Shown: one piece after another, positions 9,869-18,420 of the stretch
Position numbering within the stretch: position 1 is the stretch's first letter
Layout: the number at the start of each line of letters is the position of its first letter
From: Larix sibirica
Taxonomy: Eukaryota; Streptophyta; Pinopsida; Pinales; Pinaceae
Direction of reading: 5' to 3'
DNA length: 18,582 nucleotides
Assembly: GCA_004151065.3 (NCBI GenBank)
Contig: NWUY0300104366.1
Coordinates: forward strand, 1-18,582
The notes under the pieces: generated by a model
Database searches by the model: none
Seen by the model: the letters and a program-made list of their open reading frames with translations, nothing else
Told to the model about the DNA's origin: nothing
Program-made: the position numbers and the translations under genes

Positions 9869-10512
9869 TGTCACGGCCTTGCACGAATCGTGAGAATATT
9901 CTAATATCATCTCCTCGATTTTGTGCATTGTTGATCCATATTATGGTAATAATGAAATGAAGACTAGAACAATGTGGGAAATGACATAGATATATTACAA
10001 AAAATACCATGAAAAATAAAATCCATTAATGAATGAAATATTGAAAACATTGCAATATGCAGAGCAATACAAATTGGATAGAATAGTGGTAGACTATATA
10101 TAAAAAGAGACATGTTGCTTACACTCATTCGAACAAAAATTACACAACAAGAGGCTAAAACTATATTTTGTAAATGCCAACAAAACCATAAGAGTGAAAA
10201 CCCTAATATGTAAGAATTATAATCCTAACGAAAATTAGGGTTGAGTGGAAATCCTGAGTAAGACAAATATAGGTTGTTTGGAAGAAGAGTGGACTTACTG
10301 AGATTGTAGCATTTCATTAATTGTTTGTTTTAGGTCTTTCATATTTTGTTGGAAATAAAATTAAAACATTGAGTTAGCTCGTCGAGCTTGCATGTATTTT
10401 GGGTGAAAAATGCATGGGAAATCTCTAGAAATGCACTAGAAGTTTAGGACCCAAAATTGTCAAAATCAAGAGTGTTTATGAGATGGTCCTTCATGGCTAC
10501 TTGGATCAGCCA
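9869..10512 (-). repeat. 3' LTR of element 2
   Basis: This copy runs from TGTCACGG on the left to GGATCAGCCA on the right. It matches the other LTR in order over its whole length, for example tccattaatgaatg at 10022-10035 and 15926-15939, caagaggctaaaa at 10148-10160 and 16050-16062, and tgtattttgggtgaaaa near 10393 and 16507. On the minus strand it begins TGGCTGATCC, directly after the polypurine tract. Confidence 0.85.
10094..10107 (-). promoter_or_regulatory. TATA-like promoter site in 3' LTR
   Basis: On the minus strand the LTR contains CTTTTTATATATAG, a TATA-box-like sequence at the position expected of an LTR promoter. The same place in the 5' LTR (about 15995-16012) has decayed to CTCTTATCGTAGATAAG. 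Flanking similarity between LTRs suggests both derive from one original TATA-containing site. Confidence 0.4.
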
Positions 10513-10521
10513 TCCCCCTTT
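10513..10521 (-). promoter_or_regulatory. Polypurine tract of element 2
   Basis: Minus-strand AAAGGGGGA lies immediately before the first TG of the 3' LTR (10512-10511). This is where second-strand DNA synthesis is primed. Its first bases overlap the TAA stop of the pol frame at 10520-10522, so coding sequence, primer and LTR abut with no spacer. Confidence 0.8.
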
Positions 10522-11870
10522 ACAAAGCAATGATCTCCATTGTGTCAGATTCCTCCATTAGACGACAAAACTTCTATTGAATCTAGTTCCTAGTGAACCT
10601 ATTGGCTTGGTGAAGAATATGCCTTACTTTGAAAACCTAATAGATATGTATGTTATGTTCATAGGTGCCCTTCATCTTGGTGTCCGTGATCCAATAGACT
10701 CTAACATGCTCAATTTAGTTAGGTTTGAGTTGTATAGGGTCCATGTGCTCTATCACCTCTAAGGTGTCCAATAGATGTGGAAAATATGGTCCAAGCAACT
10801 CTACATTAAATATCAGGTGTGAGCCAAGGAAAGGTGGAATTCTCAATTTAAAATCAATCTAACTCATGGTCTTGGTGATGGTGTAAGGCCCATATTAGAT
10901 TGGTGTAAGATTCTCGTGGGGAGTTGCAAGTCAATCTTTTCGTAAGTGTATCCATATCTTATCACCAACCTATAAGTTGTGAAACCCATTATTGATTGTT
11001 TCGATGCATGTACTTGGCATAGGCTTTCTGTAAAAGTGTCATGAATGTGTGGTTGATGTGTTGGATTTGTTCAACAAAATTGGCTACTTTGTTTGCCTCA
11101 ATGTGATCATGGCGGGACTCTTCCTATATGTATGCAATAGCCAAAGCTATGCCAATTAGGGCCAATGGTTGAAACCCTATGACACCTAAAAAAATATCTG
11201 ACCAATAAAACTACGAAGGGCTCTGTTGTAGCTATCATGAACATAAGGAAGGCTTTCATCCCATGTACATGGGGTGCTTGGAGTTGTACATTATGAGGAC
11301 ATGGACAAGCATCATATTGACTACCAGTGTCTATCCATTAGTCTAGGGTTGGAAGGAAATTAATTTGGTTAGATTGGTGTCCATCATTGACCACAATTTA
11401 GGCACCAAAACATAACAAGGAACTTGTTGTCCCTATCTAAAACAATGGTCCATGGAAGCCCAAAATGAACCCAAACACAATCGGGAAAAAACAAATTTGC
11501 AGTGGCTTATGTTGTGATATTATTCTTGTAGGATGCCAAAATGGTCATCTTAGAGAAGTAATCAACAACCATAAATACACCATCGTTACCATGCTTGGTT
11601 GAGTGTAGACTTCACATCTAATCCATGAAGATTAATTCCCGAGGTTTATCTAGAGTAGGTAAAGGAGTGTAGAGTCCTTGCATCTTGATGGTGATTTTAT
11701 CAATGCCATAGGTTGTGCACTATTTTATATACCTATTGATGTCTTGTTTGAATTTTATCTAGTAGAAGTTCTTTTGCAGTGCTACCATTGTTTTCTCCAC
11801 CTCAATGTACCCTCCCAATCGGTTGTAATGTGCATCCCAAATCAACGTCTCATGTTCACCATAAGGAGGA
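10520..11870 (-). pseudogene. Integrase and C-terminal domain, element 2
   Basis: Reading leftward: a core block MDYMSGLPS-like (here read as frames giving INLHGLDVKSTLNQAW) near 11580-11640, then VFMVVDYFSKMTILASYKNN, DCVWVHFGLPW, VLDRDNKFL (second catalytic Asp near 11410-11435), QP.TNG.TLVVN with two Gln codons now TAG (11331-11333 and 11343-11345), then WDESLPYVHDSYNRALRSF and GFQPLALIGIA. The C-terminal part shows RIPPFLGSHLIFNVELLGPY near 10790-10860 and ends LMEESDTMEIIAL at a TAA (10520-10522) that looks like the original stop. The expected catalytic Glu in the HPQTDGQ-x-E motif reads as Leu. Inactive. Confidence 0.9.
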
Positions 11871-11884
11871 AAAAGATGAACCAA

Positions 11885-11935
11885 ATGGAAAAGAAGCCCA
11901 TATGGCAAAGAAGCCCATATGGAAAAGAAGCCCAT
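11885..11935. repeat. 17-bp triplication
   Basis: Three head-to-tail copies of ATGGAAAAGAAGCCCAT lie at 11885-11901, 11902-11918 and 11919-11935. The middle copy differs at one base (A to C). They fall between RNase H and integrase of element 2, where family members would have one copy, so 34 bp were added and the frame broken. Confidence 0.9.
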
Positions 11936-11949
11936 CTTGAAGTTGAAAC

Positions 11950-12720
11950 CCTGAAACTTGTTTACCTATGCCTAGTGTCTCATATGTAACATCTTTATTA
12001 GGATCATTGTCATACAACTAGGGGCACTCGGAAGTCTTGTGTCCACAAGAATTAAGCACCATGGTAAGTGCCACAACTCCATTTATGAAGCCTTTATTGT
12101 GCATGGTGTTCAAGTGTAATTGTTCAAGGTATATAGATTACTTATGATGACAATCATCGACAACTTTTCCTATGTCTACATGAATTCCAAGGGCTTATGG
12201 TCAGTGTGGATGATCATTTCCTTTCCCATAATATAATGATCCACTACTTACATGCCCACATAATGGAGTACATCTTCTTGTCAAAGCCAATGTACATGCT
12301 AAAAACATCATAGAGTGTCTCATTGTGATAGGCCACAAAATGTCCATGATGAATGAAGACTACAGTGATAGCAAATTTTGAGGCATTTGTCTCAATCTTG
12401 AACAGTTATTGTAAGTCTAGTAGAATGAGGATTGGTGCCAAGTATGGGTAGTGTTTGATATCCTCAAATTATTTCTATTGTGCCTCAACCCAAACAAACT
12501 TGGTTTTGGCTCCACCCTTAATCGCCTAGCTCAAAGGTCGAGCAATATGAGACAATCCTATCATGAACCCGCAATAGAAGTCAACAAGGCCAAGAATTTG
12601 TTGAGCTCTATTAGTGTCATTGGGGTTGACCAATAGTGAATGACTTGTATCTTGGTTGGTTCCACATGCACACCATGCTCATCCATTATGTATCTCAAAT
12701 AGTAAATTCTATTAATATTG
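11950..12720 (-). pseudogene. RNase H region, element 2
   Basis: The minus strand reads YLRYIMDEHGVHVEPTKIQV (about 12640-12720), the RT thumb/connection segment, then a FLAL-like block, KTKFVW-like sequence, IETNASKFAITVVFIHHGHF (expected T-D-A-S with Asp now Asn), then YDKKMYSIM-like sequence and IIHTDHKPLEF (about 12183-12213), then LEQLHLNTMHNKGFINGVV and a tail LNSCGHKTSECP. Order and motifs match the RNase H of chromovirus-like gypsy elements. Frames change several times and many stops occur. Confidence 0.85.
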
Positions 12721-13450
12721 AATGAGCACTTCTATGAATTGGCTTATAACTTGTGTTATTGTTGGGTGCTAAATGTGCTTCAAATTCTCCTCCCATGTTC
12801 TATTGAAGATGACGATATCATCCAGATGAATGGCCAAAAAAAGAGTAGTGAATGGCCGCAAGTTATTGTCCAACATCCTCATGAATGTTTTTGGGGCATT
12901 ATTGAAGCCAAAAGGCATGACCAACTACTCAAAGCGACCTCCTTTAGATATGAAGCATATATTCCACACATGAGTTTGCTTGATTGACACTTAGTGCTAA
13001 CTTGACTTCATATCATGTTACTAAAAAATTTCCCACCCTCGAACTATTTGAGAAGATCATCAAACCAGGGGATTGAATATTGGTTCTAGACTATGATTTT
13101 GTTTAAGACTTTGTAATCAATACAAAGTCACCATGTCTAATCCTTCTTCAAAACCAACACAACTAGGATCTCACAAGGTGAGGATATTGGTTGAATATGA
13201 CTCAATTGTATTAACTCTTGAATCAGGTGTTTGATATCCTCATTCTCCATAAGGGAGCATTTATATATGAGGACCTTAGGTAGAGTGGCACCATGTGTCA
13301 AATCAATTGTGTGCTTTACTTGATAATACAAAGGTACCCCTATGGGTGAGGTGAAGATATCTCTATATTCTTCCACCATCTTGTCACCTGGTTCTATTGT
13401 GTATAGATAACCCTTGCAAAGGCCATGGTGATTATGGTGATATTCCATTC
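12720..13450 (-). pseudogene. Reverse transcriptase, element 2
   Basis: The open minus-strand run 13137-13448 gives EYRDIFTSPIGVPLYYQVKH, LMENEDIKHLIQELIQLSHI and ISSPCEILVVLVLKKD, the N-terminal fingers of a gypsy RT. It continues as LCIDYKVLNKI (about 13090-13125), a degraded palm, then LVMPFGFNNAPKTFMRMLDN (MPFGFNNA codons at 12895-12918) and IHLDDIVIFNRTWEENLKHI. The catalytic Y-x-D-D box survives as H-L-D-D at 12817-12828, so both Asp remain but the Tyr is replaced. Stops and frameshifts between blocks rule out activity. Plus-strand ORFs here are antisense shadows. Confidence 0.9.
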
Positions 13451-13489
13451 ACCTTCCAACCAAACCATGAAGAGGACAAATCTCCTAGT

Positions 13490-13990
13490 CTGATAGATTA
13501 ATTTCTTGCACTGCTTCCTTATTATTAGAGAGACTATGGGTAGTTAGGGATACCTATGGTATCTTGTAGAGTTGATCTACCAAAGTAACAATGGAACTAT
13601 GCCACTTAGAATCGTAAAAAATATGGCACTTACACATATATGGTTATCCTAAAAGAACCTCACAAAATTCAAGTGGGGCAACATCACTTGGTACAACATC
13701 ACTGAAGGGCTTGATGTTGTAGTGCAAGTGACATTTTTTATTTTTTTCCATGGATGCTTATCCCTTACTCAATCAATCCATGATGTATGGCTAGGGGTGC
13801 AATATCATTCATAGCTTCAATTTCTTAATCTCTTACTGATAATATGTTCTTTGAGTTGTTGATATCAATAGTTAAATTTAGAGGAGTCCTCTTCACCCTT
13901 ATATGTGAGTAGAAGAGGCAATCACCTTCCTCGGGCTCCTCTTTTTCCTCTAGTTGTACCTTTGTGGTAGCTATGGTAACACCAGGTTTT
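13490..13990 (-). pseudogene. Protease region, element 2
   Basis: The minus strand reads EEPEEGDCLFYSHIRVKRTP then LNLTIDINNSKNIL. The position of the catalytic D-S-G triad is D-I-N here (codons at 13858-13866), so Asp is kept but Ser and Gly are not. Further along are APLEFCEVLLG-like sequence and LYKIP (about 13555-13690), the protease C-terminal part. It links gag to RT in one polyprotein, as in related elements. Inactive by stops and by the altered site. Confidence 0.75.
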
Positions 13991-14029
13991 GCATCTATGA
14001 TCTCTTTTCATTTATTTGACTTAGAATCA

Positions 14030-14245
14030 TATTATGAGGCTTTCATCTTAGCCAACAATGATTGTTTAGAACAAAATTTATCAACATTATGCCAAGGGAT
14101 TTTTTGAATCTCACAACAATTTCTAGTATCCTTCTTCGATTTATTATGACTCTTCTTTACATGTGGCTTGGATTAGTTGTCCATAGTGATGGGATCCTAA
14201 ATTGGCTTGTCTTTTTCATCATTCATAGCCATCGACCTCTCTAAA
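14030..14245 (-). pseudogene. gag C-terminal (nucleocapsid-like) block, element 2
   Basis: The minus strand gives KPHVKKSHNKSKKDTRNCCE and IQKIPWHNVDKFCSKQSLL, then AKMKAS. The short Cys/His spacing resembles the compact zinc-binding block near the gag C-terminus of this lineage, with one His apparently lost. It is separated from the rest of gag (14870-15713) by about 600 bp of unrelated DNA. Confidence 0.65.
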
Positions 14246-14249
14246 ATAC

Positions 14250-14865
14250 TGTTTTTTGCCCATTATTGAGCTTGATAATTACTAAACTGACCAATTTTGT
14301 AGCCATTGATTGTTTGTTGATTAATTACTTAAAATGGTTGATTTTTATGGTATTTTATCATTCCATCACAAGTCATTCAAAGAGTATTCCATTGTGTTGT
14401 TGTCTTAAGTTCCATAATTATAATATTTATGTTGTTGTGATCTTTCTTTTGCCAACATACCACAAACATGTGATTGACAAGATGAATTGTTGTTTTATTC
14501 ACCACATTGTAGATTAGTTTTATTTCAAAACCATTGGATTTATTCATCAACAAATGGTTTCTTTTTCGTAGAATTGAGTTTTGAGTAAGTTGTTTTACTT
14601 CTAGTAGCATGGTTTAGTTTCAATGAATATGAGGTTTTGTAGCACTAATCGACGAGCCAAGGGCATTTTATGCCTAGATGATTTATCTTGTAGAATGTTA
14701 GAACCCTTGTTGTAGGAAAGAAGCATATAAAATATAGGTAGCTTTCATTTCTTAAAATAAATATTATGAAATTATTTTTGTATCCTTTTAACCTTTGAGA
14801 CTACATAATTTTTTCATAACACTTCACAAGTTTATGATTCATTTGATTGATAATTTAAATGTGTT
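14250..14865. other. ~0.6 kb unexplained sequence splitting gag
   Basis: The gag reading stops near 14870 and resumes near 14245, where family members would have only a short linker. The sequence between is AT-rich with no motif I recognise. It contains opposing open runs at 14266-14517 (plus) and 14377-14610 (minus), neither resembling a known protein. No terminal inverted repeat or target duplication was found by eye, so an old insertion with eroded ends is the likeliest reading. Confidence 0.5.
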
Positions 14866-14869
14866 CCTT

Positions 14870-15713
14870 TAGGATTCAACAACTTTTATTTCTACAATTA
14901 TTTATCTAACCATTGAGGTTGGTTGTCCTTGCTTTGTTTTTTGTTCTACTAGTTAGGGCCACCTTTAACATTTTTTTGTTGGTGACGGATTTGCAGAACC
15001 AAACTCTCTCTTACCCTTCTACCAAAACTTTTTCTTCATCTTAACAATATATCAATAAGAAACTTCTAGTGAAGAGATGTCCATAAAAACTACATTTTTG
15101 TTTGGATGTACCTATGTAGGCCATTGCGGTATTATAGATCCATGTGTTGCTCAGAGTCAGTGATACATGTTTTTAAACACAAGGTATGGAAGATATTGGT
15201 GTACTCTAACACTACCTAGTCTTTCTCCTGGCGCAATGATGTCAATCTTGTGTATTGGTCATCCTAGTTTCCAACGAGGTAGAATTCCTCGTTAAGGGCA
15301 TACACAAAATATAGCTTAGTAGGTTCTATACATAATGTTGTATGTTCATCTTCAAGTTTTCAACATGTTGCACATAGTAAGTGTCCCACTAGTCTTTGAC
15401 ACGGGGAAGAGACTTAAGGAATACAAAGATGATGTTTTTATTGTTTGAATGTTTTTTAATGGAGTAATACCTTGCTAGCATACTTTGCCTATATCTTTCC
15501 TTCAAATAAGGGAATGTCAAAGTTAACTTGTACCTTGAAGGGTACCGTACCTTTAAAGCGATTGCTTTTCGAAGGTGCCTCTTTCATCTTTCAGAGTTGT
15601 TGAAGGATTTGGGGAAAATAATCCATCTTCTAGTTCATTTGTTGCAAAGGGAGTTCCTTAAGCAATATCTTGATAGGAGCTCCCATTCCATCATCTTTCC
15701 TTTTAGCTTCCAT
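14870..15713 (-). pseudogene. gag (capsid part), element 2
   Basis: A plausible start ATG lies at 15713-15711 (MEAKRKDDGMGAPIKILLKE). It is followed by a coiled-coil-like stretch, then VPFKVQVNFDIPLFEGKI (about 15490-15545), a capsid N-terminal marker of chromovirus-like gag. Further blocks are LNEEFYLVGN, DDQYTRLTSLRQEKD and VVLEYTNIFHTLCLKTCITD (about 15150-15300), then YRNGLHRYIQTKM. A Gln expected after RQEKD is TAG. The gag lies directly downstream of the 5' LTR with about 80 bp of leader. Several frameshifts occur. Confidence 0.85.
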
Positions 15714-15791
15714 GGTAGGCCACTTGGGTTGGAAAGGAAAGCCTCCATTAAGCTCTATTAGCTCAAGGCCCAACTCCCTGTACCCTAACCT

Positions 15792-16624
15792 TGTCAGGGA
15801 CATGCACATAAATACAATATAGATTAGAGTACTCTGGTAACATTAATCTATATTATGTTGAGAATGAAATAAAGACAACATAACATGTGAAATAACATAG
15901 AGATATTGCAAAGAGCACACTAAACTCCATTAATGAATGGAATAGTGAAAACATTGCAATATGCACAACAATGCAAATTTGCTAGAATGGTGGTGGCTTA
16001 TCTACGATAAGAGGTGTTTGGATACGCTCATTAAGAAAAAATCCCATGACAAGAGGCTAAAATTGTATTTTATAAATGCCAACAAAACCTAAGAGGAAAA
16101 ATCCCTAATATGGAAGAACCCTAACCTAGGATGAACTTAGAGCAAACCAAAAATGTTGAGCTGGAATTCTATGTTGTCCAAAGCAAGGGGATCCTTCCCA
16201 CACTTATAATACAAGAGAGTAGGGATTTTTTCTCAAACATAATACTTCACACTTCATCATTATTGCTTCAAACAAATTTCATACTTATAGGAATAGTTGA
16301 ACATTCTAGATCCAAGAATAATGGATCTATACTTCTAAAATTAGCTAATACACCCTAGAACCAACTTGGAACCTTATTCCAACAATAACTCATTGTGGTT
16401 CCAATGTCGAGCTCATTTCTTCATTATTCCAACTCCCATGACCATAAATTTCCATCTTCCTTAGTCTTGGAAAGAAAATTGAAAGACTAAGTAGCCTCCC
16501 CGGGCTTGTATTTTGGGTGAAAATGCATGGGAAATTCTAAAAAATGTACATGAAGTTCATGAACAAAAATTGTCATAATCAAGACCATTTTGAGACAACA
16601 CTAGATGGGCACTTGGCTCAACTA
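15792..16624 (-). repeat. 5' LTR of element 2
   Basis: The copy runs from TGTCAGGG on the left to GGCTCAACTA on the right, so its minus-strand 5' end TAGTTGAG has lost the canonical TG (TGGCTGAT in the other LTR). It is about 190 bp longer than the 3' LTR. The excess lies between shared anchors at 16103-16112 and 16502-16508, in the upstream (U3) half. The open plus-strand run at 16131-16358 lies inside it and is not a gene. Confidence 0.8.
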
Positions 16625-16728
16625 TTACTAGCATCTTAAATATCAACATATCTAGGTATGTTAGAATCTTACAATGGCTCTACATTCTCCATTGAAGTAC
16701 TCATGTCTCCTCCAAATCCGTGCTAAAG

Positions 16729-17712
16729 TCATTCCATCGCAAACTTCTTTGTGATCTTCTCCACTACATAGTTTTTCTTAAGAACTTTGGGATTAGCCAA
16801 GTCTCTTTTACTCCACAACTCATGCAATCGTTTCAATATCTCACAATACATATGCACCTCAACATTGTACTTGCACATGAGCATCCTTTTAGTGTGAATC
16901 CTTCTCATTTGATCATGCCACCACACTTCTACTAGGTTTGCACATTTTTGGATGCATTCCTAAAGGCCACTCGATACATTTTGCCCATCTACCATCAACT
17001 AAAACTTGAGCCTCCTGACACATGAATCCTACCTTTTTGGCCCCCCTCAGTTCCATGCCCATGCACAATTCTTATGTTTCCATCCAAGTGAGGTTAGGAA
17101 TCAATCCTTGTTCCACCAAGAACATCTTGATTGAGATGAAAATTTAATTAATCACTCTTCCACAAGGCCCTTTATTGAACTCTTACATCACTTTGGTTAA
17201 TTATTTATGATACTTTGCAACAAATTCTAATGCATAGCCTTTAACAATCCCCTTAAACCCTAAATCTACTCTATGTATGAGTTCATCTTTAAAGGTTTTT
17301 AGTTTCAACAAATTTGCAACTTGCTGTCAACATGAATATACAACTGCAGATTATGAGAATTCTATACTAATATTTTTATATGTTTAGACAAATTTACCAA
17401 AAAATTGGCCCACAATATCTCATGCTCATCTTCAAAGAGGTGAAATTGCTTAAATCATTCAACATCCAAGTCTAAATACACACATTTTTGTCATGTGAAC
17501 ACATGAATATGGACATCAAATCAATTTTGCAGCTTGATTTTCATCGCCTTCATCAGATTAACCCATTGTGCATTAGTGGAGGTCTTATCAACATAGCCAT
17601 TCATTGGCTCAATTTTAGACCCGAGTCTTGTAGAGGTGTCTAACAAAGGAATTGTATTATGGGAGCCTAAAATTTTCAACCCTAAAGTGGAATGATGTCT
17701 CCCTTGAGGCAT
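16729..17712 (-). pseudogene. Unrecognised coding relic
   Basis: A minus-strand protein can be followed for about 1 kb. It opens with a 63-codon run at 17521-17712 (MPQGRHHSTLGLKILGSH ... EPMNGYVDKTSTNAQWVNLM). After degraded sequence (including LFEDEHEILWANFLVNLSKH near 17400-17445), one frame runs from 17286 to 16913 with only four in-frame stops, giving DELIHRVDLGFKGIVKGYAL, IKMFLVEQGLIPNLTWMET, ELRGAKKVGFMCQEAQVLVD and RWAKCIEWPLGMHPKMCKPS. A frameshift leads to the open run 16729-16926, a Lys/Arg-rich helical segment ending in a stop. I do not recognise the family. It could be an extra ORF of element 1 cut off by element 2, or another transposon protein. Confidence 0.5.
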
Positions 17713-17801
17713 GTATGATGTTTTAATTAATAATTATGTAATGTGAAGAAGTGATGGCACAAAGTCCATTAAAACAGCCACTCTTAAGGTTACACGCATG
17801 A

Positions 17802-18420
17802 TGGCCAAGTCAACTTTGGGAAGAAGTCTCAATGGATTTTATCACAAGTCTACCCAAGTTTGAAGGGAATAATGTCATGATGGTGTTGGTGTATCAACTC
17901 ATAAATTATTCCATTACAATAGCCATAACATTCATGAAACAATTGTGAAACTACATGGAAACCCCCAGATTATTGTAAGTGACAAAAATCCCATTTTCAC
18001 TAGTAATTTTTGGATTGATTTTTTTGCTTGTCCAAGTACTCGGTTTGCTCAAATATCCTCTTTCCATCCCTAATTTGATGGTCAAATTGAGATTGTGAAT
18101 ACATGTTTGGAAGGTTGTCTCTATTGCTTTAAACAATCACAATCAAGTGGTTACTTTTAGAAAACTGATGGTGCAACACTTACTTCCATACTTCATCCAA
18201 AATGTCCCCATTTATGGCACTCTATGGGTATCATTCTCTATCCATCACATCACTCTTAAGAGGTAATCTAAGGTTCATGAAGTGGAGAACCACAACCAAC
18301 ACCAACAAGAGATTCTCCTCCTATTGAAGGACAACTTGGATACAACACAAAATATGATGAAACAACAAGTAGATCAACACTGTTGTGAAAGGAAATTTGA
18401 AGTGGCGATTTGGATATTTC
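17802..18420 (+). pseudogene. Ty3/gypsy integrase core, element 3
   Basis: This is the only clear plus-strand gene relic. It begins WPSQLWEEVSMDFITSLPKF with the first catalytic Asp at 17835-17837, then GNNVMMVLVYQL. After frame changes come KLHGNPQIIVSDKNPIF with the second Asp at 17981-17983, then NFWIDFFACPSTRFAQISS and FDGQIEIVNTCLEGCLYCF with the catalytic Glu at 18089-18091. The second Asp and the Glu are in one frame 36 codons apart, the exact D-x35-E spacing of retroviral-type integrases. The conserved Gln of the HPQTDGQ motif is TAA. The Asp-Asp spacing is near normal for the family only if small indels are allowed. Inactive. Confidence 0.85.

Larger units (their letters stand above)
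9869..16624 (-). mobile_element. Structurally complete Ty3/gypsy LTR retrotransposon (element 2)
   Basis: Two same-orientation copies of a diverged sequence (9869-10512 and 15792-16624) bracket a minus-strand gag, protease, RT, RNase H and integrase, which fits a full-length LTR element of about 6.76 kb. A polypurine tract adjoins the 3' LTR. The polymerase order, MPFG-type RT and a long integrase C-terminus ending in an SH3/chromodomain-like region place it in Ty3/gypsy. Every ORF is broken. The 5-bp flanks I read (gttga at 9864-9868, ttact at 16625-16629) do not match, so the target duplication has decayed or my ends are off by a few bases. Confidence 0.9.

Noticed and set aside
11678-11989. 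Plus-strand 103-codon ORF ending in a Lys-rich repeat.
   Set aside because: It is antisense to integrase/RNase H of element 2, and its repeat is the 17-bp triplication.
12718-12987. Plus-strand 89-codon ORF.
   Set aside because: It is antisense to the element 2 RT, whose MPFG and HLDD boxes are read on the minus strand here.
15772-15791. Minus-strand AGGTTAGGGTACAGGGAG after the 5' LTR as a tRNA-Met primer-binding site.
   Set aside because: The position is right, but similarity to the expected TGGTATCAGAGC is too weak to claim.
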